This document shows, piece by piece, positions 1 to 6,446 of a DNA stretch of 8,758 nucleotides. The notes under the pieces were generated by a model. The model saw only the letters and a program-made list of their open reading frames with translations. It had not been told where the DNA came from and made no database searches. Both the position numbers and the translations under genes were made by a program. The number at the start of each line of letters is the position of its first letter. Positions within the stretch are counted from its first letter, which is position 1. The stretch lies in assembly GCA_023263735.1 (NCBI GenBank), contig JALQUQ010000099.1, forward strand, positions 1 to 8,758. The letters are read 5' to 3'. This DNA comes from Paracoccaceae bacterium (GTDB lineage: Bacteria; Pseudomonadota; Alphaproteobacteria; Rhodobacterales; Rhodobacteraceae).

Positions 1-302
1 GTCTGCTCCGCAAATCTTCGTTGGATGAATTGCCGCAATTGTGGAACGTGCTGACCGGAGAGATGAGCCTTGTCGGACCGCGTCCGATGATGCCGAGCCA
101 GACCGTTCTTTATCCGGGAACGTCCTATTATGCGCTGCGCCCCGGGATCACTGGCCCGTGGCAGATTTCCGAGCGTAATGACACCAGCTTTGCGGCCCGC
201 GCCGATTATGATGCCGCCTATGATGCGAGCCTTGGATTGGTGTCGGATCTCAAGATCCTGACCAAGACGGTCAAGGTTGTTGCCCGCGGCACCGGCTGTT
301 AG
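1..302 (+). CDS. Polyprenyl-phosphate sugar-1-phosphate transferase, C-terminal part (5' end outside window)
   Basis: This enzyme starts repeat-unit synthesis by moving a hexose-1-phosphate from a nucleotide sugar to undecaprenyl phosphate at the cytoplasmic face of the inner membrane. The frame is open from base 3, so the gene begins upstream; a TTG at 21 is internal, not the start. The visible 99 residues carry the hallmark C-terminal block of the bacterial sugar transferase family (PF02397, ExoY/WcaJ/WbaP-like): SLDELPQLWNVL, then GEMSLVGPRPMMPSQ, then the RPGITGPWQISERND segment. The protein ends with ARGTGC, and the TAG stop is at 300-302. The N-terminal membrane helix or helices and the rest of the catalytic domain lie outside the window. 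Family is certain. The sugar transferred (galactose, glucose or other) cannot be read from this fragment. The neighbouring Wzz, Wzy and glycosyltransferase genes fit a Wzy-dependent polysaccharide pathway. Confidence 0.93.
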   Translation, partial: LLRKSSLDELPQLWNVLTGEMSLVGPRPMMPSQTVLYPGTSYYALRPGITGPWQISERNDTSFAARADYDAAYDASLGLVSDLKILTKTVKVVARGTGC

Positions 303-321
303 GGTTTAAGCCGCGAACGAC

Positions 322-351
322 AAAAAAGCGGCCCGCGGGCCGCTTTTTTTT
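322..351. terminator. Bidirectional intrinsic terminator, perfect palindrome
   Basis: A perfectly self-complementary GC-rich core, GCGGCCCGCGGGCCGC (328-343), is flanked by six A on the left (322-327) and eight T on the right (344-351), so 322-349 is a 28-bp perfect palindrome. It reads as a stem followed by a U-run on either strand. It begins 20 bp after the stop of the sugar transferase and lies 40 bp beyond the stop of the converging wzz-like gene, where a shared terminator would be expected. Termination is inferred from structure only. Confidence 0.88.
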
Positions 352-356
352 GTCTT

Positions 357-378
357 GGGGCCTGAGTTGGGGCCTGAG
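357..378. repeat. Short tandem direct repeat, GGGGCCTGAG twice
   Basis: GGGGCCTGAG occurs at 357-366 and again at 369-378, separated by TT (12-bp period). It lies between the shared terminator and the stop codon of the wzz-like gene. It is probably a small local duplication and no function is apparent. Confidence 0.6.
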
Positions 379-391
379 TCTCGATCACGGA

Positions 392-1726
392 TCAGACGAT
401 CCCCGAAGCCGCCATTGCAAAAAGAACAACACCCAAGGTCAGGCCCGCCGCAAGTTGGGTGCGCCCGTCCAGTTTCAGCCTCTCCCGCGTGACCAGCGAC
501 GAAATCAGCCGCTTTTCCTTTGACCGTTTGGGGCGCAGGTTCAGTTCCGGGAGGGCGATGATCGGCCGCAGGTTCAATTCCCGCTCAAGTTGACGACTCG
601 TGCGGATCACGGGCTTCATCAGATCAAGCATCAGGGCAAGCCCAAGGGCCCCCAGCACGCTGCCAATCGCCCCCACGGCCATCACCTTTTTGGCGCTGCT
701 TCCGTTGGGATAAAGCGGCGCGATTGCGCGCTCCAGCAGGGCAAAGCGTTCCGTTTGCTGGCGCTCGGCCAATCTTAGGGCCGCATCGGTTTCGGCAAGC
801 TTGGTCGAAGCAACGGAATATTGCTCCTGCAACTGCCGAAGCTGACGGTCATAGGCCGCCAGAACTCGATCAACCTCGGCGCCATTCGTCACCGCCAAAT
901 CCAGCTCGGCCGTCCGGGCCAAAAGGGGCGCGCGCTTGGCCGTAATGACGGCGATCTGCTGGTTCAGTTCCTCGATCCGGCGGCGGTCAACGGCGCGCTG
1001 GTTTTGCGACGCGTTCAATTGGTCAAGTTCCGTCTGCATGCCCACCAGTTCAACCTGCAAATCCCGCAGGTCAGAGTCGATCGAAAGGCGCTCATCGCGC
1101 TGCGCCTCAAGCGTTTCGGGAAGGCTGTTGAAGTTCTGTTGCCGGAACGATTTGATCTCGGTCTCAACCCGGTTGAGTTCGGTCCAAAGACGCGCTTCCT
1201 CTTCCTTGAAGAATTCGTTGCTTGCTTTGGCCGAGTTGATCTTGTCTTCGGCGCCCAAATCCAGAACGTTCTGCGCCAGATCATTGGCGACACGCGCGGC
1301 CAATTCGGCAGTTTCTGCCTTGGCCGAAATGATGATCGCCGAAAGCCCTGAACCCGAAGCAGAAGAGACGCTTTGAAAGGCGATCGAACTGCGGATCGCC
1401 CCGACCTTGTCCTCGATCGTCATGCCGGGCGCATCCTTGTACAACCCATGCCGTTCGATCAGCGAAATCAGGTTGTCGCGCGTGGTCAGTCGTTGTTCGA
1501 TGCTTTGCAACGCCTGAATCGCTGTCACACCGACGGTCGAACGGCTGTTGATTTCGTCAACCTTCGGCGTCTCGACCTGAATGACCGCGGCGGTTTCGTA
1601 AATCTTGGGTGCGGATTTTGCCATCGAATAGGCCGCAATCGCGCCGATCAAGCTGACAACAAGGATCAGCACGAACCGCCGACGGATCAACCCCAACAGA
1701 TCATCCAAAGATTGGATCGGTCCCAT
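392..1726 (-). CDS. Wzz-like polysaccharide co-polymerase / chain-length determinant
   Basis: The 444-residue inner-membrane protein is predicted to set polysaccharide chain length and assist export together with the Wzy polymerase. A first membrane helix at about residues 18-36 follows a short cytoplasmic N-terminus (Wzz family, PF02706). A long periplasmic domain is rich in charged coiled-coil heptads (about 165-335). Then comes the typical proline-containing segment (IAPLYPNGSSAKK, 335-347) leading into a glycine-rich second helix (about 348-368). After it, IRTSRQLERELNLRPIIALPEL (374-395) resembles the linker that joins co-polymerase to kinase in fused Wzc/ExoP proteins. No kinase follows; instead there is a basic stretch and a third hydrophobic helix (about 424-442) at the C-terminus. 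The ATG at 1726 is preceded by AAGGAG, 6 nt away, inside the end of the kinase gene. This implies translational coupling with that gene, the probable partner. Confidence 0.9.
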   Translation of the reverse strand: MGPIQSLDDLLGLIRRRFVLILVVSLIGAIAAYSMAKSAPKIYETAAVIQVETPKVDEINSRSTVGVTAIQALQSIEQRLTTRDNLISLIERHGLYKDAPGMTIEDKVGAIRSSIAFQSVSSASGSGLSAIIISAKAETAELAARVANDLAQNVLDLGAEDKINSAKASNEFFKEEEARLWTELNRVETEIKSFRQQNFNSLPETLEAQRDERLSIDSDLRDLQVELVGMQTELDQLNASQNQRAVDRRRIEELNQQIAVITAKRAPLLARTAELDLAVTNGAEVDRVLAAYDRQLRQLQEQYSVASTKLAETDAALRLAERQQTERFALLERAIAPLYPNGSSAKKVMAVGAIGSVLGALGLALMLDLMKPVIRTSRQLERELNLRPIIALPELNLRPKRSKEKRLISSLVTRERLKLDGRTQLAAGLTLGVVLFAMAASGIV

Positions 1727-1729
1727 CGA

Positions 1730-2665
1730 CTACTCCTTACCGTAACCAAGCTTGCCAAGACCACGGTCTTGCGCGCGATTCATCACAACCCCCATCAGGG
1801 GCAACCGACCTTCAAACAAATGTTCGCAGGCTTTGATGTCTTTGGCGGTTGTGCGGGTTCCATCCACAACCAGCAACACCGCATCCAGTTTGCCCGTCAG
1901 ACCGATCACATCGTCGGCGACCAAGGTTGGCGGCATGTCGCAGACCACGAAATCGGAATTAAGTTGCACATCCAGTGCATCAAGGGCCTGCAGGCAATCG
2001 TTGGATTGCAACAATTCAGACGCATCCGCGACCGGCGCTCCGTTCAGCCCCAAGGCAAGGTTCTTGCCCACCCGCAGGAACAGCGACTCCATCGGCTGGG
2101 TGCCTTCCAGAAATTCGCGCAATTCCCCGGGGGCGTTCAGCCCTAGCAGCTTGTGCAGGGCCGGGCGGCGCAGATCGAAATCCAACAGGGTCACCGTCTT
2201 GCCCGCATTGCGCGCCATGGCAAAGGCAAAGTTGATCGCAACAAAGGATTTGCCACAGCCATGTGTGGGCGAGGTGATCCCGATCCGTCGCCATCCCCGC
2301 TCTGCCATCGCTTGGGAAACCCGGGTGCGCAACATGTCAAAAGCGGGGCCCACCGGGCTGCTGTCGGCAAATGGAAACAAACCGTTTCCATGAAGGAAAT
2401 CAGCATCTAACGAGACGGGCGTCAGCGATTCCCACACGCGGGCCGGGTTGAAAACGGCCAGGGGAAACGTGTCGGAAAAGGCATCGCGAACGGTGCGCAA
2501 GTCGTCAGAGGTCAGGTCGTGCTGGTCTGCCTGCTTTGTGCCAAATAGGCTGGTGGCGGTTGATCTGTCCCGCCGGGCATTTTGAAAATGTTCGTTGTCC
2601 ATTGGCGCAAGTCCAAGAAATTGCATACTTTCCTGTTCCATGACCGGGCGGAATTGTCGTGTCAT
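1730..2665 (-). CDS. BY-kinase-type (CpsD/CapB family) tyrosine kinase ATPase, stand-alone
   Basis: This cytoplasmic P-loop ATPase is predicted to work with the membrane co-polymerase encoded just downstream and to control polysaccharide assembly through tyrosine phosphorylation. From the chosen start it has 311 residues. Residues 1-105 are poorly conserved in appearance. MLRTRVSQAM (111-120) precedes Walker A TSPTHGCGKSF (131-141, Lys139), Walker A' LLDFDLRRP (160-168) and Walker B FVVCDMPP (239-246), then DAVLLVVDGTRTT (261-273) and GVVMNRA (292-298). The tail ends LGYGKE, and Tyr308 is the only tyrosine in the protein; many BY-kinases have a C-terminal tyrosine cluster. The P-loop has Cys137 where Glu is common. 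The ATG at 2665 was chosen because AGGAG lies 12 nt upstream. The frame is open for 100 more codons to 2965, but those residues look non-coding. ATG codons at 2641 or 2626 are alternatives. The 3-bp gap to wzz indicates an operon. Confidence 0.87.
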   Translation of the reverse strand: MTRQFRPVMEQESMQFLGLAPMDNEHFQNARRDRSTATSLFGTKQADQHDLTSDDLRTVRDAFSDTFPLAVFNPARVWESLTPVSLDADFLHGNGLFPFADSSPVGPAFDMLRTRVSQAMAERGWRRIGITSPTHGCGKSFVAINFAFAMARNAGKTVTLLDFDLRRPALHKLLGLNAPGELREFLEGTQPMESLFLRVGKNLALGLNGAPVADASELLQSNDCLQALDALDVQLNSDFVVCDMPPTLVADDVIGLTGKLDAVLLVVDGTRTTAKDIKACEHLFEGRLPLMGVVMNRAQDRGLGKLGYGKE

Positions 2666-3012
2666 CGGAAAGGTACGCTCCTGAACGGACGGCCGAAATT
2701 GGCCGCAAAAGGGTTGCTCATGACCTGCTCTTGCGAACAGATGACGACTATGGATCATCCTAAAAAGCCAGACTGTGGGCCTTGCCACAATTTGGTCGGA
2801 ATCGCCGGGCCCCCGCCCAGTTCCCGCCATGATTACCAGATAACCCATCAGATTGAAAGGGATTGAGCCCCAAGAGACGGGGCCTGTGACCGTCGCCAAG
2901 GGCTTTGGACTGCAACCGATATCGGCTGAAAAATGATAAGATTCGTGCGATATTTTCGACCCCACCCGGAACCGCGCGCCACGGTTCCAGACCTTGGCCC
3001 CAAACGGAATTC
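2666..3012. promoter_or_regulatory. Divergent intergenic region between BY-kinase and GT2 genes
   Basis: This 347-bp gap must hold promoters firing in both directions. I see no convincing gene in it. Visible elements are a 10-bp palindrome CCGATATCGG (2916-2925), a small hairpin GCCCC-7 nt-GGGGC (2867-2883), and one CAAAAG core (2706-2711) like the repeats at 4797-4920. A weak candidate promoter toward the GT2 gene is CTGAAA (2926-2931), 17 nt, GATATT (2949-2954), each 4/6 to the sigma-70 consensus. I see no good -35/-10 pair toward the kinase. Confidence 0.4.
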
Positions 3013-3990
3013 ATGACGGCCGTGACCGAACACAAAGTGGATGCGGTCGTGATCGGCCGAAACGAGGGGCAGCGGCTGGTCGATGGCCTTGCCTCTTTGT
3101 CGGGTCATGTCCGCCGTGTGGTCTATGTTGACAGCGGGTCAACCGATCACTCCGTGCAAAACGCCCGTGCGGCTGGGGCGATCGTCATCGATCTTGACAT
3201 GACCCGCCCCTTTACCGCCGCCCGCGCCCGGAATGCAGGACTTGAGGCGCTGGCCGATGATCCGCCAGAGTTTGTTCAGTTTCTGGACGGCGATTGTGCT
3301 TTGGACGAGGGATGGACCCGCGCGGCCCTTGCGGCATTTGCCCAGCATCCCCGGGCCGTGGTCGTCTGTGGGCGTCGCCAAGAACGGTTCCCCGACCGGT
3401 CGATCTATAACCTGATGGCGGATCGCGAATGGAACACCCCCATCGGCCCGGCCTTGGCCTGTGGCGGCGATGCGCTGATGCGCTATGCGGCGGTCAAATC
3501 CGCAGGCGGCTATCGGGCCGATCTGATCGCAGGAGAAGAGCCAGAGCTGTGCCTGCGCCTGCGTCGTGACGGGGGAGAGATCTGGCGGATCGACGCGTTG
3601 ATGACCCATCATGACGCGGCCCTGACCCGGTTTGGCCAATGGTGGAAGCGGGCCGTGCGCGCCGGTCATGCCTTTGCCGAAGGGGCCTATCTGCACGGCG
3701 CCGCGCCCGAGCGTCATTGGATCAAGGAACGCAATCGCGCGGCCCTTTGGGGGGGGCTGCTGCCGGTGGCAATCCTGATCGCATTCGCGATCAACCCCGC
3801 TTTTCTGGCGGTGGTGCTGATCTATCCGGCCCAGATCTTGCGGCTGTGGGCGCGGTCGGGCCGGGGCCCGCACGATCTGAAAATCGCCGCCCTGACAGTC
3901 ATCGGCAAATTTGCCGAGGCGCAGGGGATTTTCGGATTTTGGAAGGGGAGGATCACCGGGCGCAGGCGCGGTCTGATCGAATACAAATAG
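3013..3990 (+). CDS. Glycosyltransferase family 2 with C-terminal membrane segment
   Basis: The 325-residue inverting glycosyltransferase is predicted to add one sugar to the lipid-linked repeat unit on the cytoplasmic side of the inner membrane. The GT-A fold is recognisable: VDAVVIGRNEG (9-19), YVDSGSTD (38-45) for nucleotide binding, the DxD motif in FLDGDC (90-95, Asp92/Asp94) for the metal, and AGEEPELCLRLRRDG (173-187), matching the acidic catalytic-base region. Residues 246-272 are strongly hydrophobic (GGLLPVAILIAFAINPAFLA...) and probably anchor the C-terminal part. The ATG at 3013 starts the domain cleanly. Upstream in-frame codons to 2905 look like intergenic sequence. The ribosome binding site is weak (GGAA close to the ATG). 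The gene stands alone between a divergent kinase and a convergent glycosyltransferase, with the two stop codons 2 bp apart. Donor and acceptor sugars cannot be inferred. Confidence 0.9.
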   Translation: MTAVTEHKVDAVVIGRNEGQRLVDGLASLSGHVRRVVYVDSGSTDHSVQNARAAGAIVIDLDMTRPFTAARARNAGLEALADDPPEFVQFLDGDCALDEGWTRAALAAFAQHPRAVVVCGRRQERFPDRSIYNLMADREWNTPIGPALACGGDALMRYAAVKSAGGYRADLIAGEEPELCLRLRRDGGEIWRIDALMTHHDAALTRFGQWWKRAVRAGHAFAEGAYLHGAAPERHWIKERNRAALWGGLLPVAILIAFAINPAFLAVVLIYPAQILRLWARSGRGPHDLKIAALTVIGKFAEAQGIFGFWKGRITGRRRGLIEYK

Positions 3991-3992
3991 CG

Positions 3993-4769
3993 TCAGCTGC
4001 GCGCGTGTTTGGGCTGTCGGCTCTTGCGCAACTTTTTCGCTTCGATGGCAAGGCTGGGCAAAATCATTGCGCAGGCCACATATCGGGGAACCAGCCGACG
4101 CGGGGCCGACATGGCGCGCCACAGCCATTCCAAGGCCAAGGCCCGTACGATCTGCGGGGCCCGCACTTGGCGCCCCGCCACAAAATCAAGGCTGGCCCCA
4201 AAACAGCAAAACCCGATTTCCGGGGCCATGCTTCTGCCGAAGGCAGAGAAGATTTCTTGCCGAGGGGCCGACAATGAAATGATGCACATCTGCACCTTCG
4301 CCGCCTGCATTTCCCGGATGGCCGCGCGGGCAGACTCTCCGGTCGGATCAAAGCCCATCTCCGGCGATTTGGTCCAGACCACATTCAACCCGGCGATTTC
4401 GCGGCGCAACCGGGCAGAGGCCTCATCCAACACGTCGGGCATCGATCCGAAAAAGCCGACATTGATGTTGTTCTGCGCCGCGATTTCCAACAGCGGAAAC
4501 ATCGTATCCGACCCGGTCACCAGTTTGATCGGCGTTTCAGACAGGTGCGACAGCCAGACCACCGGGTTGCCATCGGCCGAAATGAAATCATGCGCCGAAT
4601 ACGCTGCGCGGTATTCGGCTGACCCCCGCAACTTGACGAGGTGGTCCAGATTCATCGTCGCCAAAGCAAAGCCAACACCACTGCGAAGCCGCTCTTCGAC
4701 CGAGCGAAATAATGAGTGTTTGTCTTTGACCGTGATCTGAATCGTCTTATCGGAAAAATTAAATTCCAC
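3993..4769 (-). CDS. WecG/TagA/CpsF family glycosyltransferase (GT26)
   Basis: The 258-residue enzyme is predicted to transfer a sugar, often a ManNAc-type sugar in this family, onto a polyprenyl-linked acceptor at the inner membrane. Family landmarks appear in order: TMNLDHLVKL (38-47), SADGNPVVW (64-72), VTGSDTM (84-90), GFFGS (105-109), SAPRQE (167-172), CFGASLDFVAGR (189-200) and EWLWR (214-218) near a basic C-terminal tail. Asp66 and Thr38 sit where the TagA family has its proposed catalytic base and a nearby conserved Thr. The C-terminal basic/hydrophobic tail (about 219-250) fits the appendage that brings TagA-type enzymes to the membrane. The start is GTG at 4769, with a weak AGG 5 nt upstream. 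No nearby alternative would keep the N-terminal strand. The gene is divergent from the polymerase and convergent with GT2, so it has its own promoter in 4770-5036. Confidence 0.9.
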   Translation of the reverse strand: MEFNFSDKTIQITVKDKHSLFRSVEERLRSGVGFALATMNLDHLVKLRGSAEYRAAYSAHDFISADGNPVVWLSHLSETPIKLVTGSDTMFPLLEIAAQNNINVGFFGSMPDVLDEASARLRREIAGLNVVWTKSPEMGFDPTGESARAAIREMQAAKVQMCIISLSAPRQEIFSAFGRSMAPEIGFCCFGASLDFVAGRQVRAPQIVRALALEWLWRAMSAPRRLVPRYVACAMILPSLAIEAKKLRKSRQPKHARS

Positions 4770-4846
4770 AGGTACCTAGCACGACAATCATTGATCCTTT
4801 TGCATATATCACGGGCATCGCGACAAAACCAACTGGGAATTCGTTG

Positions 4847-4885
4847 CCAAAAGGATATGGAAAATAAATTTGGGTATGCTTTTGG
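4847..4885. repeat. 11-bp imperfect inverted repeat, CCAAAAGGATA / TATGCTTTTGG
   Basis: The left arm at 4847-4857 and right arm at 4875-4885 pair at 10 of 11 positions, with a 17-bp AT-rich spacer. Arm centres are 28 bp apart, so the arms are offset by nearly three helical turns, as expected for a dimeric regulator binding one face of DNA. The same half-site recurs at 4794-4802. This may be an operator; no specific regulator can be named. Confidence 0.6.
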
Positions 4886-4906
4886 AACATGTTTCCTGCC
4901 CAAATT
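4867..4906. repeat. Nested inverted repeats, AATTTGGG / CCCAAATT around GGAACATGTTTCC
   Basis: AATTTGGG (4867-4874) is exactly complementary to CCCAAATT (4899-4906). Between them lies GGAA-CATGT-TTCC (4884-4896), which also contains the 8-bp palindrome AACATGTT (4886-4893). The outer pair could close a stem in RNA or DNA, with the inner element as a second hairpin. It overlaps the 4847-4885 inverted repeat, so the two foldings compete. No U-run follows, so it is not a simple terminator. Confidence 0.5.
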
Positions 4907-5036
4907 AGATCACACTTTTGCCCTGAAATTATGCAAGCGGGAATTGTGCGGAACGGCGTACCGAAACCGATGATTCTGGCTGCACGATGCAACAGGGTCC
5001 CGGCTTTGGTCGCGGTGACAAGAAAGATGGCGGTCG

Positions 5037-6446
5037 ATGGAAGTTGGGAACGGTTTTGCCTATCTGATGCTGGTCATCTGGCCGGTCGTCGCATGGCAGT
5101 TTTACCGTCACATGCCGCCCGCGCAGGCCCTGCTGTGGACGATTCTGGGCGGCTACATGGCCTTGCCGCCGGTCGTGGCGATCAACTTTCCCATGGTCCC
5201 CGATTTCGACAAGTTTTCGGTGGCCAACCTTTCGGCGCTGCTGGCCGTTCTGTTCTTGTTGAAAGAGCGTTTCAACTTCTGGCCCAAGAATTCACTGTTT
5301 CAGATCCTGATGGTGCTGTACGTCGCCGGGCCCTTCGTGACCGTTTTGACCAACAGCGAAGCCTTGTACTTTCAGGCGAAAAGCGTGCCGGGCCTTCGGT
5401 TCTATGACTCCTTTGCCGCCGTCACGACCCAGCTCATTTTCCTGCTGCCCTATTTCATGGCCCGCAAATACCTCTCCTCGCCCGAGGGGATGGAGAAAAT
5501 CCTTTATGTTCTTGTTACGGCTGGGTTTATCTATTCCCTTCCCATGCTGTTCGAGGTGCGGTTCTCGCCGCAACTCAACGTCATGATCTATGGGTTTTTC
5601 CAGCATGACTTTTCGCAGGCCATCCGCTTTGGCGGCTTTCGCCCCTTTGTCTTCATGCCCCATGGTCTGTGGGTCGCCTTCTTTGCCTTCATGTGTTTGA
5701 TGGCGGCGACATGGCGGTTGCGATCTTCGGCGTTCAACCAGCGCACGGTTCGGCTGATCACCTTTGCCGCTATGGCCGGGATTTTGTTCATCTGCAAAAG
5801 CGCGGGCTCGATGATCTATGGCATCCTTTTGGTGCCGGTCGTGCTGATCTTGCCTCTGCGGGCGCAGATGATGGTCGCAACCGCCGCTGTCTGCATCGTC
5901 GTGACCTATCCGATGCTGCGCGGGCTCGATCTTGTTCCCGTCGATGCGATCGTCAAACAGGCCTATGCCTTTGATGCCGAACGCGGGGCGTCGCTGGAAT
6001 TTCGGGTGATGAACGAAACGCTGCTGCTAGAGCGCGCGCAGGAAAAATCGCTCTTTGGCTGGGGGGGATATGGCCGGAACTTCCTGCATGATCTGCAAAC
6101 GGGAGAGATTTCCCTGATCGCCGACGGCGGCTGGATCTTGACCCTCGGGGTTTATGGCTGGGTTGGATATGTGTCCGAATTCGGGCTTTTGGCGATTCCC
6201 GTGCTGCTGTTCTGGCGTGAAACCCGCAAGCTCGACCCCAAAAAGATTTCGGGCGCCGCTGTCACCGTCGCGCTGATCTTGGCGGCGAACATGGTCGATC
6301 TGTTGCCGAATGATACCCTGATTCCCTTTACCTGGCTCTTGTCCGGGGCCCTTTGGGGCCATGCCGAGGCGCTGGCACGCCAACGAAAACACGCGTTGGA
6401 AAGCGACTTCCAAGACCGTTTTCGTCAGGGAAGGACAATCCTTTGA
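5037..6446 (+). CDS. Wzy-like polysaccharide polymerase / O-antigen ligase-type membrane protein
   Basis: The 469-residue polytopic inner-membrane protein is predicted to join undecaprenyl-linked repeat units at the periplasmic face. About 11-13 hydrophobic segments are visible, including about 7-25, 62-76, 88-104, 128-144, 154-173, 205-226, 240-256, 258-276, 278-293, 364-391 and 407-444. The characteristic region is RFGGFRPFVFMPHGLW (197-212), an Arg-rich loop leading into a helix, then KSAGSMIYG (254-262). A large extracytoplasmic loop (about 294-362) ends in GWGGYGRN (341-348) and DGGWILTLGVYGWVGY (363-378). This matches the layout of the Wzy/WaaL/O-antigen ligase superfamily, whose members share little sequence. 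The ATG at 5037 has AAGAAAG about 10 nt upstream; ATG 5067 is a less likely alternative. The stop overlaps the next gene's start. Polymerase is favoured over ligase because of the adjacent Wzz and sugar transferase genes. Confidence 0.85.
   Translation: MEVGNGFAYLMLVIWPVVAWQFYRHMPPAQALLWTILGGYMALPPVVAINFPMVPDFDKFSVANLSALLAVLFLLKERFNFWPKNSLFQILMVLYVAGPFVTVLTNSEALYFQAKSVPGLRFYDSFAAVTTQLIFLLPYFMARKYLSSPEGMEKILYVLVTAGFIYSLPMLFEVRFSPQLNVMIYGFFQHDFSQAIRFGGFRPFVFMPHGLWVAFFAFMCLMAATWRLRSSAFNQRTVRLITFAAMAGILFICKSAGSMIYGILLVPVVLILPLRAQMMVATAAVCIVVTYPMLRGLDLVPVDAIVKQAYAFDAERGASLEFRVMNETLLLERAQEKSLFGWGGYGRNFLHDLQTGEISLIADGGWILTLGVYGWVGYVSEFGLLAIPVLLFWRETRKLDPKKISGAAVTVALILAANMVDLLPNDTLIPFTWLLSGALWGHAEALARQRKHALESDFQDRFRQGRTIL

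Larger units (their letters stand above)
4770..5036. promoter_or_regulatory. Repeat-rich divergent regulatory region between wecG-like and wzy-like genes
   Basis: This 267-bp gap is AT-richer than its surroundings, and I find no believable gene in it. It carries four copies of the hexamer CTTTTG: 4797-4802 (+), 4848-4853 (-), 4879-4884 (+) and 4915-4920 (+). The first three extend to a longer shared form around ATCCTTTTGG. They probably include regulator sites for the two flanking genes. Core promoters are not clear. The best forward candidate is TTGCCA (4844-4849; 5/6 to TTGACA) with a poor -10 about 15-17 nt later. On the reverse strand, TATATG (4808-4803) has only a weak -35. A purine-rich AAGAAAG at 5020-5026 is the likely ribosome binding site for the gene at 5037. 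Confidence 0.55.

Noticed and set aside
1373..2146. 257-codon open frame on the + strand across the wzz/kinase junction
   Set aside because: It is antisense to two well-supported genes and its composition (Gln, His, Arg, Asp rich) is typical of shadow frames.
2867..2883. GCCCC-GGGGC hairpin as a terminator
   Set aside because: The stem is only 5 bp, has no U-run, and lies in a divergent promoter region where no transcript needs to end.
2666..2965. 100-codon N-terminal extension of the BY-kinase, open to 2965 on the - strand
   Set aside because: The extension has no recognisable domain, covers the divergent promoter region, and a good AGGAG lies upstream of the ATG at 2665.
2905..3012. 36-codon N-terminal extension of the GT2 gene
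   Set aside because: The GT-A domain begins right after the ATG at 3013, and the extension is of intergenic character.
3139..4128. 329-codon open frame on the - strand across GT2 and the end of wecG
   Set aside because: It lies antisense to a clear GT2 gene, is rich in Pro/Arg/Gln and has no domain. It is explained by high-GC codon bias.
4652..4992. Small - strand frames in the wecG/wzy intergenic region
   Set aside because: There is no convincing ribosome binding site or domain, and they overlap the repeats and the wecG start.
4889..5407. 172-codon + strand frame starting in the wecG/wzy gap and overlapping wzy
   Set aside because: It overlaps the membrane-protein gene in another frame, is Arg/Ala/Gly rich with no domain, and stops inside wzy.
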